A DNA stretch of 33,167 nucleotides from Chrysophaeum taylorii (Eukaryota; Sar; Pelagophyceae; Pelagomonadales; Pelagomonadaceae), in the NCBI GenBank assembly GCA_029834535.1, contig JAQMWT010000628.1, positions 1 through 33,167 on the forward strand, read 5' to 3'. Below, one piece after another: positions 8,311 through 16,765 of the stretch. The notes beneath the pieces were generated by a model, which saw only the letters and a list, made by a program, of their open reading frames with translations, searched no databases and was not told where the DNA came from. Both the position numbers and the translations under genes were made by a program. Each line of letters opens with the position of its first letter. The first letter of the stretch is position 1.

Positions 8311-9735
8311 CTAGTCGGGGTCATCGCCGAGTCGTGGGGCAGGCGAAGAGAGGACGGGCCCCGCCCGTAGGTCGTACGCATGCTGTCGCCGGACGTATGT
8401 GCGACGAAGGGTGACGTCCTGCTGGGATCGGGCGGCCTGGGTGAGGTTCCACGAGGCGGCGACATGGGTGAGGGCGGTGAGGGCACAGCGAGCCCGGCCT
8501 AATGCGTTGGCGATCCCCCACTCACGGTAGATGCGGCGAGCTTGGGCCGCCTTTGCCTCTGTGAAGTTGGCGCAGCCGCTTGCCACCCAGGTTCGCGCAG
8601 CGATGCGCTCTGCGCATGTTTGGGCGAGAGCGTGGCAGGCCGCGCTGGCCTCACCGAAGGCACCAAAGACGAGGCCAGCGACGGTGCCGTAGCTACGTAG
8701 CCGCTGTTCGACAGGGCCCAAGGAGCCAGGCGGTGGTGCTGTACCCGGCTGGGGGATGATGGCGTCAATGCCGCGGGCGTGAGCGAGGTATTCGGAGTGG
8801 ACTTGCGCTGCGCGCCGATCGACAGGCGACGGGTGGGAGGGATGGAGGGCGTGGGCGGTGTACAACGAACCCCAAGCGAGGGTTTTGATGTCGTAGAGTT
8901 GCACCTTGTTGTCGAGCGTGGTGAGGATGTCTGGGACGACGTGGCGACGGTCGAGATTGGCTCGGTACCGGCCGTAGAGGCGCGTGCGAATGATAGGGGC
9001 GACGACGTCAGCAAAGATGCCGAAAACCTCGGACAGGGCTGGGATGCCGGCCTCTTCGACGCTGCAGAGGACGCAGTCGAGCTGGCCGTCATGCCAGGTG
9101 GTCCGCGCTCCTCCACGGTTGATAAGGTTGGCCTGCGTGAGAAGCACCTTGCCGTGAGCGTCGAGAACGACGTCAGTGCCCAGAATGCGAGTGCCCACGA
9201 GGCCCGAACAAGCTGGAGAGGGGTAGCCAAAGTACTGGGCACACATCTCAGCCCAGCAGCGGTTGGGGATTTGAAGGGCGGAGCTGGGCCACGAGCTGAT
9301 GAACGTGGTCGAGAAGCGATCCCAGGAGGACGCCGCTACTCGAAGTGCATCGGTGATGGGAAGGGTGGCCGCAAGGCGCTGGGGTGCAGTGGCCCGAGCT
9401 GTCTCGCGCTGGGAGGTTAGAGCACGCTGGAGTTGGGGTATGAGCACGGGTGTCGAGATGGTGGGGTCGACGAGGACGCCCATGGAGACGAATTCGTGGG
9501 AGAGAGGACCGTCGACGAGATGAACGTTGGCGGGGTCGCCGGAACCAGCGCCGCCGTGGGAAGCCAGCGTGGTACGGAGATCAGCCCGAAGTCCGTCCCA
9601 CGCAGTCTCGAGTGCTCGCCCCAGGCGGCAACCGGATGCGAGGAGGTGGTGCCAACGGTGCAACTCGTTACCTGTGCGAAAAGAAGTGGCACCCAGGACC
9701 GAGGCGAGGCGGGGGAGGTAGCCAGGGACCTCCAA
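8311..9735 (-). CDS. Uncharacterised ORF with PD-(D/E)XK endonuclease-like signature
   Basis: This 474-residue open frame has no ATG at its 5' end and stays open toward the flanking repeat, so it is probably a C-terminal fragment of a longer protein. The start, PGYLPRLASVLG, resembles the tail that follows RT domains in some non-LTR proteins (weak). The middle has WHDGQLDCVLCSVEEAGI, then SEVFGIF, then VVPDILTTLDNKVQLYDIKTL: an E, a PD and a DIK in the order of a PD-(D/E)XK nuclease core. A GPVEQRLRSYGTVAGLVFGAFGEAS segment and a basic helical C-terminus follow. It is flanked on both sides by copies of the same ~100-bp G-rich repeat, which suggests it moves as a unit. High GC (near 65%) sets it apart from its neighbours. 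Nuclease function is inference; it may be the tail of a LINE or other mobile-element protein. Confidence 0.5.
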   Translation of the reverse strand: MEVPGYLPRLASVLGATSFRTGNELHRWHHLLASGCRLGRALETAWDGLRADLRTTLASHGGAGSGDPANVHLVDGPLSHEFVSMGVLVDPTISTPVLIPQLQRALTSQRETARATAPQRLAATLPITDALRVAASSWDRFSTTFISSWPSSALQIPNRCWAEMCAQYFGYPSPACSGLVGTRILGTDVVLDAHGKVLLTQANLINRGGARTTWHDGQLDCVLCSVEEAGIPALSEVFGIFADVVAPIIRTRLYGRYRANLDRRHVVPDILTTLDNKVQLYDIKTLAWGSLYTAHALHPSHPSPVDRRAAQVHSEYLAHARGIDAIIPQPGTAPPPGSLGPVEQRLRSYGTVAGLVFGAFGEASAACHALAQTCAERIAARTWVASGCANFTEAKAAQARRIYREWGIANALGRARCALTALTHVAASWNLTQAARSQQDVTLRRTYVRRQHAYDLRAGPVLSSPAPRLGDDPD

Positions 9736-9807
9736 GGCACCCGTAGGATCGCGAAGGTCGACGAGGTGTGGGAGGGCCTGGGCCGCCGTGCCAACAAAGG
9801 CGGGTGT

Positions 9808-9907
9808 TTGTCTTTAAATGTCGACTGCTAAGAGGGGGGGTGTGTGGGGGGAGCATGAAGGATGTGGGTGGGTTTGTGGGGTAGGAGGGATGTGCCTGAC
9901 GGGCGGG
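9808..9907 (+). repeat. Single G-rich repeat unit flanking the PD-(D/E)XK-like ORF
   Basis: This unit (TTTGTCTTTAAATGTCG, AGAGGGGGGG, AGCATGAAGGATGTGGG, GATGTGCCTGACGGGCGG) is nearly identical to the last unit before the ORF at 8205-8296. The ORF therefore sits between direct repeats of about 100 bp. Confidence 0.88.
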
Positions 9908-9913
9908 TGTTTG

Positions 9914-10916
9914 TCCCCCGATTCAGGGTAAGGATCAGGTAGGCGCGCGAGCCAGACAGTGATCCTGGAAGCCGTCTACGGCGACCTCGCAGACTATTTC
10001 CACGACCCGTGGCGGCTCTTTCAGCGCGCCATTCTCACGCCCCGTCGAAACGATGTCGTCGATGCTGACAACGCGCGCATGACCGCCGCCTTTTTTTCCC
10101 GGAGACGAGGCGTCGGAGTTCTTTTCGGCAGACTAGGTTGGGTCGGAAGACGACGCCTCGCTCTCAAGAGTCAAGTTTTGAACTCCCTGACAACCAACGG
10201 CATGCTGACTTTGATCGCGAGCTTAATGTCTTCGCAACCTCGACCCGTCGCACGGCCACTGCAACGGTACCAGATACATGATCGATCGTGTCGTGTCACC
10301 GAGGCTCCTCCAACCTGTATCCCTTAAGGCCCGCCGTCGCCAAACGATCAACAAGAGCCAGGGCCAGACGCCCCGCGAGGTCGGCGTCCTCTTGCCCAAG
10401 CCCGTCTTCTGTCACGTCCAGCTCTACGTGGCTCTCTGTCGATCGGCAACCCCGAGGATATGCTCTTCTGAGTCGACGACTCCACCCTTCCCCACACGTG
10501 CTGCGCAATACCGATAAGCCCCCTCTCGGCGCCTACACGCGCACTGTAGGTGAACTTACTGGGCCAGGTGAGCTTACTGGAACCAGGTGAACTGACTGGG
10601 GTTAGAGATTGGGACTATGTGAACTTAGTGACCCGGTGAAATTACTGGGACCAAGTGAGCTTACTGAGGTTTTAAGAGTAAACTCAAAGGTTAGCGGCGT
10701 GTGCGGATCAAAGCAACTTAGATTGGCGGGGGTGAGAGCGACGAGCTCAAAGGAGAGTGGGGTGAGGGGATGTGAGCACGAGTGGGTTTACGCCGAACTT
10801 ACTGGGGTTAGAGATTGGGACTAGGTGAAATTACTGACTCGGTGAACTTACTGGGACCAGGTGAACTTACTGGGGTTAGAGATTGGGACTAGGTGAGCTT
10901 ACTGGCCTGCACTTGT
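9914..10916 (+). mobile_element. Helitron-derivative element, full copy 1
   Basis: A ~1-kb unit found again, inverted, at 24.5-25.5 kb. The 5' end is shared as TCCCYCGATTYAGGGTAAGG and the 3' end as CCTGCACTTGT. The 5' 600 bp encode the C-terminal part of a PIF1/Helitron helicase; the 3' 400 bp are tandem AGGTGAACTTACTGGG-type units. Both copies start at the same point in the helicase and share the same frameshift, so this is a defined defective derivative that has multiplied, not two random truncations. The 5' TC is Helitron-like, but the 3' end is CTTG rather than the canonical CTRR, and no strong terminal hairpin was found. Confidence 0.75.
9959..10517 (+). pseudogene. Helitron PIF1-like helicase, C-terminal fragment
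   Basis: The first frame (to about 10204) reads VILEAVYGDLADYFHDP, then AILTPRRNDVVDADNARM, the stretch of Helitron helicases with AILxPxNxxVdxiN, and later LNSLTTNGM. The frame then shifts by one. The second part has [26 protein letters not shown] (helicase motif VI region), then GVLLPKPVF and [10 protein letters not shown], all diagnostic of the PIF1/Helitron C-terminus. Walker A/B and the Rep nuclease are absent. Helitron helicase unwinds DNA during rolling-circle transposition; this fragment lacks the motor and cannot do so. The segment between GTRYMI and TINKS is shorter than usual, an internal deletion. Confidence 0.85.
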
Positions 10917-11016
10917 AATATACCAAAATGATCAAACTTCAAAGAAATTTACCAAACTTTCTGATCAAACTTGACCGGTCCTTAAATTTAAACATTTAAA
11001 CGGGGGAGCTAACGAA

Positions 11017-11369
11017 CTAACTAACTTCAGACCTCTCCCGAGCATGGGAGCCAGGCCGGACCGACAGGAGCCAGTCCGGAATCACGGGCCTGTAGACGAG
11101 GAGCGCCGAAAGGTCGGTCGGCGGAGAGTGACCATCAAGCTTGTCGCCATGCGACGAGGAGACCGCGATGTGACTGACAACCAACTCGTCGATAACCTTC
11201 CGTCTTCGCCCCCCGGCCATACCCCGTCCCACTGCGAACGTTCCGGCTGCCAACCGGCCCGCCCGGGAGGCGACTAGGTGCCAACCTACGCCGGGAGGGC
11301 GGATGCCCTCGCAAGGCTCAGGATTCATGAGGCACCGTCCTCCATCGCAACCGTAGTCGGCGATCAGGG
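11017..11369 (-). mobile_element. 353-bp interspersed repeat, copy 1 (SINE/LINE-like)
   Basis: It has exactly the length of copy 2 at 15911-16263 and differs at about five positions. On the minus strand it starts CCCTGATCGCCGACTACGG and ends in short GTTA repeats (GAAGTTAGTTAG). A minus frame is open throughout, but I recognise no protein. The short tandem tail and the target duplication of copy 2 suggest target-primed reverse transcription. No clear duplication flanks this copy. Confidence 0.8.
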
Positions 11370-11559
11370 TAAGGGAGGTAAGCATTTAAGGCACGAGACA
11401 AAGGCAACGGACTCGAGGTCACTGTTCTAATGGTAAATGGACACCGTGTTGGACGCGCTGCTCACTCACCTGCCCGTAATCGACTGAGTGTCGACCACAC
11501 ATCGGTTTTACGCGCAGAACGTTACAGGGACGTGCTTTCAGAGGTTGAAATAAAAGTCG

Positions 11560-12861
11560 ATGTCGTCGAATAGTCTCACCGGCGCACCATCAACCAAGAA
11601 AAACATCCCTGAAGTGGAACGTGAAGCGAAACATGCTTACGATGCTGGTGATTTTGCTAGAGCGTTACAGGTATCTCTCAAATCCAGCAAATCATCGAGT
11701 GGTGCAGTTCACGGATTGTGTGCGTGTCCAGGCACTTGTGAAAGTGAAAGATTTACATGGTAAAGATGTCGAAGGGAATGGTGCGAATGTTGAAGTACAT
11801 AATTCGAGGTGTTATGTGTCGAACATTTAGGCGAAAAAAAGAGGCTACCGATTTGCGGCAGTGACGCAGCTTCAGCCAAGGAATACGCGATTATGGAATC
11901 TTGTCTGCATTCGAACATTGGTGTCGTGTGCCGTGGTTTAGGCCAGACGAGTATTGCAGATAAGCATTTTGCAAGAGCAATAGAGGCGAATTCGCGCACT
12001 AAAGACCCTGCTTCAAACAAGCGATACTGTATCTTGCAGTTCAATAGAGGACTAAGTTATCTTTCGGCTGGTCGTGGTCGTGAAGCACTCGCTTGCTTGG
12101 AGGATGCTTGCCATGCGTTTAGTGATCGGCCCGCGTTATGGCTACGACTCGCCGAGGCCTGTGTAGCGGAACGCGAGCGGTGCAAGTGGATTTCGGCCGA
12201 GAGGTTGGAATATGCTTGGGGCGAACTAACGAGAATCGAGGGTGTGCAACCCGAAATGGGGAGCGTTGATGGTGTACAACGCACTTTCTACGCAGATAAC
12301 TTCGATGAAGACGAAACTATTTGCTACCTACCTCGGGCGTCTCTATTTGCGCGGCATGCGTTGAGACTTGAGCGCGAGGGGCTGACGCCAAGAGCTGAAG
12401 AGACAAACTCTCACAGACAGCGACATTACTACAGTGACATTGCCGCTGGTTCGATTCTGCTGCTTTCATATGTTCATTTGGAACTTCACGACGTTGCTGT
12501 CGCTTTAGAGTGGGCCGAGTTGCTTCTCTCCTGGCCAAGATGCCGTGCGGCAACTGATGAGAGGATAGATCTCGCGCGGGTATATGCGACTGAGGCTCGA
12601 GCTGCTCTTGGTTACGGCATATGCGAACGTGATGGTGTTGCTTGTCGAGAAAGCTTCACACTGCCACCTGCAGAGTTTAATGATGCCACTCTCATCTCTC
12701 TCATCGACCACCACGATTCATCTGCGGCGTGGGACCATGCAAGTACGGGGTCGAAAGCCGATCGTGGTCGCAGACTAACAGTGCGCACCGCAGGGTGGAT
12801 GTTGCTCAATAAGGGCAGATTTGGTGAGGCTGAGCAATTCCTCGGAAATAGACTGGATTAA
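11560..12861 (+). pseudogene. CNOT10: CNOT10-like TPR protein, truncated
   Basis: CNOT10 is a TPR-repeat subunit of the CCR4-NOT deadenylase complex, which binds the N-terminal part of NOT1 with CNOT11. The first 35-40 codons (from ATG 11560) read like a TPR start (EVEREAKHAYDAGDFARAL). The frame then breaks, with stops at 11761, 11776 and 11782. It resumes from about 11800 for ~350 codons: SNIGVVCRGLGQTSIADKHF, NRGLSYLSAGRGREALACLE, then RPALWLRLAEACVA, the last two close to the CNOT10 signature (G..L...GRP..A..CL; P.LWLRLAE.CI). SILLLSYVHLELHDVAVALE and DLARVYATEARAALG follow, in CNOT10 order. About 200 residues of the N-terminal half and the C-terminal TPRs are missing compared with animal CNOT10 (about 740 residues). 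A 5' intron was considered (CAG|GTATCT at 11671) but the frame does not fit simply. Most likely a truncated gene or pseudogene between transposons. Confidence 0.6.
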
Positions 12862-13540
12862 GGGGCAAATGGCTCCGAGCCATGGCGGTCTCCACTGCCA
12901 ACACGTTTATAGGTTGCCCGCCTTGTCCGAATAGCTGCTTGTAGATGATCAGCAGTGTTGGGGTGGCTGGGGTGCGGCAAGGTTGGGGTGTAGGTTTGGG
13001 AAAGTAGCAAACGCGACAAATTGTTGGAGCAGGACGGTCAGGAGCTTAATCTTTAGACACTTTCGAAGAGCCACCGCTCTCTCTGGCTCTAAGAGCCTGG
13101 CGGTTCCTTACCATAAGGAATAGTGCCGACAGACGGTTATACGGAATTGCGATCTTCCATTCGGGCTCGGCGCTGATATTGTGGCACGACCGCTAGCTAG
13201 AATTTGTATAAGAAACGAGATGTCTTTCGCAGGTAATTATCTTCCGTGTTCATACACAAGCCAGAAATGTCGAAACGAACGATACGATGTCATAAATATT
13301 TTCGTCGAAGGGGACTTTGTGACCTCGATATTCGAGAGCAAGAAATGGGTTTTGTCACGCCGAACTCCGCGAGTATCTCATATCGCTTCGAGGTGACGTT
13401 GATATTACCTCACCTCTCGGTTGCGGGGGTAGTATACGACCGTATTGTTTGAGTTGCAAACCTAAGGGGCAGCAAAAAAAGCAATCCTTAACACCACGTA
13501 GGTAGGTAAGTGCCCTCGCTAGGGCCGGATTCAAGTTTTT
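12862..13540 (+). other. No recognised gene
   Basis: Only short frames are seen (longest about 70 residues), none with a recognised motif. There is a small inverted repeat around 13080 (GGCTC TAA GAGCC within GCCACCGC and GGCGGT). The missing 3' end of the CNOT10-like gene was not found here. Confidence 0.5.
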
Positions 13541-13552
13541 ATATTACAAAAA

Positions 13553-13915
13553 AAAATGGGGAAAATGTCATTTGGTCACGAAAAAGTGTCATTTGGTCAC
13601 GACCTTTTTCGATTTTGTGTGTTGTCATCTGGTCACTCAAAAAAATGTCACTTGGTCAGGCCATTTGGTCAGGCCATGACCAAATGACATTTTTTTTGTG
13701 ACTAAGTGACATTCTCTTGTTGACAGGCACAAAAAATGTCATTTGGTCACACAAAAAAAGTCATTTGGTCACGTTGTACCAAATGACATTTTCCCTGTGA
13801 CCAAATGACACTTTTCTGTGACCAAATGACTTTTTTTGTGACCAAATGACACTAGTGACCAAATGAATTTGTTTTTTGACCGTATGACATTTTTGGCTGA
13901 CAAAATGACACCAAT
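13553..13915. repeat. Foldback array of GTCATTTGGTCAC motifs
   Basis: At least five copies of TGTCATTTGGTCAC (some GTCATCTGGTCAC or GTCACTTGGTCAG) run forward to about 13670. Inverted copies (GTGACCAAATGACA) begin at 13677, two more forward copies lie near 13735-13770, and inverted copies continue to about 13915, separated by A or T runs. The arms could pair into long hairpins. No gene is present. It resembles a foldback or MITE-like element next to the Gypsy-2 LTR. Confidence 0.88.
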
Positions 13916-13949
13916 CGGAAAATTTTTTTGATTTCGTAGCGATTTCGGT

Positions 13950-14288
13950 CGTTAGGAGGCGATGAGTGGTACTTGTGGCGGCTCTAAAATCGTTCCCGAC
14001 CCTCGGACACTGGGGGGGTACTCACCAACACGCCGGAGACCTCTACACTCGAGCTCAATATGGACCTTGGGGTCGGCTTCGCGTCGCCACAACACTTGAT
14101 CACGCTCGCCAAGCCTCTCAACTTGAGGCTGGCTAGTTGCTTTATGATAACAAAACAACCCTTGTGAGGTTGTGACGTAGTCACCACAGAAAGAGGGGTG
14201 ATGTGGTCACAGAAAGGGGTAAGGAATAGAAGGCAGAGTAAGACTTAAGAAGAAGGGTAAGCCCTCAGTGTCGGGAGTTACCGCCACA
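13950..14288 (-). repeat. Putative 3' LTR of Gypsy-2 with its polypurine tract at 14289-14300
   Basis: On the minus strand CTAGAGGAGTCC is followed by TGTGGCGGTAACTCCC, matching Gypsy-1 at 7088-7115. The far end is not defined. The stretch has no gene; it contains GTGACGTAGTCAC and GTGATGTGGTCAC near 14170-14210, resembling the TTTGGTCAC motif of the adjacent array. Confidence 0.45.
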
Positions 14289-14340
14289 GGACTCCTCTAG
14301 TGAGAAATCGAGCTGCCCACAGCGAGCGGCTCATTTGCGC

Positions 14341-15455
14341 TTAGCGCGAGCTTCCGCATCTCGAGCATCTCAAAACTTGACTGGGTAGTACACGCGTTTG
14401 ATAATATGGTCGAGCACATTGACGCAGTGCAAGGTGATCTTGACGACCAACACACCAAACTCGTGAGAGGAAATTAGCCACGCAAGAAACGAGATCTTCA
14501 GTCAGCTTCGACCTGACGGTGAAGCGAAATTCACCAATAAAATTATACGCGGGCTTGAAAAGGCAATTAGAAGTATGCAAATTAGACTTACAAAGGGAAA
14601 ATATGTCCTTGGGATAGAGATCGGAATCATTATGGAAAGCAACACGATGGTTCTCGAAATCACAGCGTGTGCAAACATCGGTAACAGAAATCTGCCACCG
14701 GCAATGAAGTGGCTGAATTAGCAGGGCGTAGGCAATTGGTAGCCTGAGCCGGCGGTCCAAAGAAGCATGCACAGCGAATTTTCATATCAGGACCGAATTT
14801 GCGATTATAACAAAAGGCAGCGCAATATGTAAAGGTAGGCCAAAGGGCAACGCAGAACACGAAGGCAGGCCGAACAGTCATATTCTGTCCTCGAAGACAG
14901 GCTTGAAGAAAAACTTGGAGAAAAAGCTTCGCCGGTTCTGCATGAGGAGCTTGAACATGATAGTGAATCCTAATCAGGAAGAAAAGAAAAGAATTACCGA
15001 GGACGATAGGGCACCGTCTCGTGATAACAACAGGAATAAGTTCCAAAGAGACGCCTACAATGTGTCAAACAATCGCCATCATAGGAGGGCTGCTGAAGTA
15101 GATCATCTTCCTGCTGTGCGTGCGTGTGAGTAGTCTGACACACCACGCATCGAGCGGCAGGGGCTTCGACTTCAGTCGTCATAGGCGGCCACCAGAAACG
15201 CCCCGAAATCAACTGAGCAATGCTCGTGCGATCCATGTATCCATCACAAAAGGGATTGTCCCTGTACAATGGACTGATATGCGTGCAAAGCTTCGCAGAT
15301 ACATAAATCATCTGATGCAGATCGTCAGCAATCCGGCATAGTACTTTATTGACACGTTCGAAACAAGACTCGACTCCACAATGACCAAGAGAGGGGCTTT
15401 GCGCCGTCCAAGGACAAATAGTCGAGTATGAGGGAGTTCTCTTCAGCTCTAGCAC
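14341..15455 (-). pseudogene. Integrase of Gypsy-2, degraded
   Basis: The upstream part (15455 to about 15110) has the gypsy integrase H2C2 finger pattern near its end: CDGYMDRTSIAQLISGRFWWPPM, then EAPAARCVVCQTTH, matching GHxG...T...fyWpxM...C..C. The core appears in another frame (14772-14341): ENHRVAFHNDSDLYPKDIF matches the second catalytic Asp region, and PAYNFIGEFRFTVRSKLTEDL aligns with the HPQTdGQtER stretch carrying the catalytic Glu. Between them (14660-15046) the frame is broken and the first Asp was not placed. Integrase would join cDNA to the genome; this copy is dead. Confidence 0.68.
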
Positions 15456-15910
15456 GAGCTCCTAGCGTAATTTGGTCGGGAGTCTCGTCGACAAACTTTG
15501 GACATGCAGCATCCTCAAACAACGAACGCGATTGCTTTGGCGACCGTTGCTTTGGACGTGGAATCGTCGCATTGGACACAACTAAAGACAGAGGATCACC
15601 CAGAGGTTCACCATTCTCATCAGAGGTTCTAGTCGTAATAGACGACAACCATACATGATATCCTGGCAGTGGCCCTCCTTCGTTATCTGGAGGCTCCGGC
15701 AGTCCTTGAAAACTCAAATAAGTGAGGTTGAGAGGTTCCGCAAACTCATCAATCTCGGTCACATGATCTGGAGGATATCGATAGAGATAATCAGGGAAGC
15801 TCATTCCCGGCGACTTACCCGACCTGTAGTCAGGTTCAGGGTCAAAATTTGCGGGTCGCATATCCCAGTGGGCGAACTGCACAGACGAATGAGGAGTCTT
15901 CCGTAACTAG
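15346..15910 (-). pseudogene. RNase H 3' part and connection to integrase, Gypsy-2
   Basis: The frame resumes after the 353-bp insertion with SSVQFAHWDMRPANFDPEPDY and SGKSPGMSFPDYLYRYP, aligning with Gypsy-1 RARWAM-like and SSPGMRIPDCLSPNP. A Pro-rich linker follows, then DETPDQITLGARARAEENS, equivalent to the EITIDEIAKEQAD lead into integrase of Gypsy-1. This frame is intact for about 178 codons. Confidence 0.75.
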
Positions 15911-16263
15911 CTAACTAACTTCAGACCTCTCCCGAGCATGGGAGCCAGGCCGGACCGACAGGAGCCAGTCCGGAATCACGGGCCTGTAGACGAGGAGTGC
16001 CGAAAGGTCGGTCGGCGGAGAGTGACCATCAAGCTTGTCGCCATGCGACGAGGAGACCGCGATGTGACTGACAACCAACTCGTCGATAACCTTCCGTCTT
16101 CGCCCCCCGGCCATACCCCGTCCCTCTGCGAACGTTCCGGCTGCCAACCGGCCCGCCCGGGAGGCGAATAGGTGCCAACCTACGCCGGGAGGGCGGATGC
16201 CCTCGCAAGGCTCGGGATTCATGAGGCACCGTCCTCCATCGCAACCGCAGTCGGCGATCAGGG
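15911..16263 (-). mobile_element. 353-bp interspersed repeat, copy 2, inserted in Gypsy-2 RNase H
   Basis: Nearly identical to copy 1. It is flanked by a direct repeat TCTTCCGTAAC (15897-15907 and 16264-16274; 12 bases if the preceding G is counted), a target-site duplication. The minus-strand 3' end is a GTTA-type tail (AGTTAGTTAGCTA) before the duplication. Removing the insert and one duplicate rejoins the two halves of the RNase H region, so this insertion is younger than Gypsy-2. No poly-A and no clear pol III boxes are seen. Confidence 0.9.
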
Positions 16264-16765
16264 TCTTCCGTAACAACGTCCGATATCGACGATCCGTCTC
16301 AGATAGAGTCCCTGCTTCGATAGAAACTCCAAAATGCTCCAGAGGGAGAAAGACAGTCCACAGTTCCAAACGGAGGGGCTCGTAGAGTCGTATTTCTTCC
16401 GGCATGGCACAGCTACAATGCTCAATCGTTCGCTCATCTCGAGTGACTCTTCCATCGTCGTCTTCGACTTCGACATTCGTCAGCAATTTAAGTTTGATAG
16501 CCTCACTCTCCTTCACGTGCTCTGGCGTCGGCAACAAGAGTACACCAACCAAATCGCGCGGTGCGTCTTTCCAAGGAACATCCAACTTCTCCTCATATTT
16601 GAATCTGAATGCAAGATGCCCTTTATTAATCTTCTCGCCTTTGACTCGCACGTGTGGCTCGCTCATCATTTTTGGTTCGCGATTCTGCTCAGGATGTGGC
16701 GGAATGTTCAAATGCGGTTGTCGGGGGGGGGGCAGCAAAAGAAGCATGTGACGTCCCCGGCGCAT
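16264..16765 (-). pseudogene. RNase H 5' part, Gypsy-2
   Basis: Aligned with Gypsy-1: KGHLAFRFKYEEKLDVPWKDAP corresponds to KGVYHPDYSLPFYIRTDAS (catalytic Asp kept). VEDDDGRVTRDERTIEHC corresponds to VVDDDGRERIEERVIEYW, and EIRLYEPLRLELW to SMRKYDPRRLELL (catalytic Glu kept). The sequence is much more diverged than the flanking element ends. The upstream 30 or so codons (His/Pro-rich) belong to the pre-RT linker, so no RT remains. The insertion at 16263 stops the frame before the second half. Confidence 0.75.

Noticed and set aside
8779..9420. Plus-strand frame of 213 codons opposite the PD-(D/E)XK-like ORF
   Set aside because: Antisense shadow in GC-rich sequence; composition is biased and no motif is seen, while the minus frame is longer and has structured motifs.
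10296..10508. Minus-strand frame opposite the helicase fragment
   Set aside because: Antisense of a clear helicase reading frame, repeated in both copies for the same reason.
11017..11385. Minus-strand ORF of about 120 residues in the 353-bp repeat, as a host gene
   Set aside because: It lies in a repeat found twice; no recognised domain. Treated as part of the repeat.
11671..11830. Possible intron (CAG|GTATCT to TTTAG) in the CNOT10-like gene
   Set aside because: Removing 160 bases does not rejoin the two coding frames, and about 200 expected residues would still be missing.
13080..13115. Possible tRNA-like or terminator hairpin (GGCTC TAA GAGCC)
   Set aside because: No cloverleaf, anticodon arm or T-loop motif; short stem only.
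13181..13452. Two overlapping ~70-residue plus frames after the CNOT10-like gene
   Set aside because: No ATG context, motif or homology that I recognise; likely chance.
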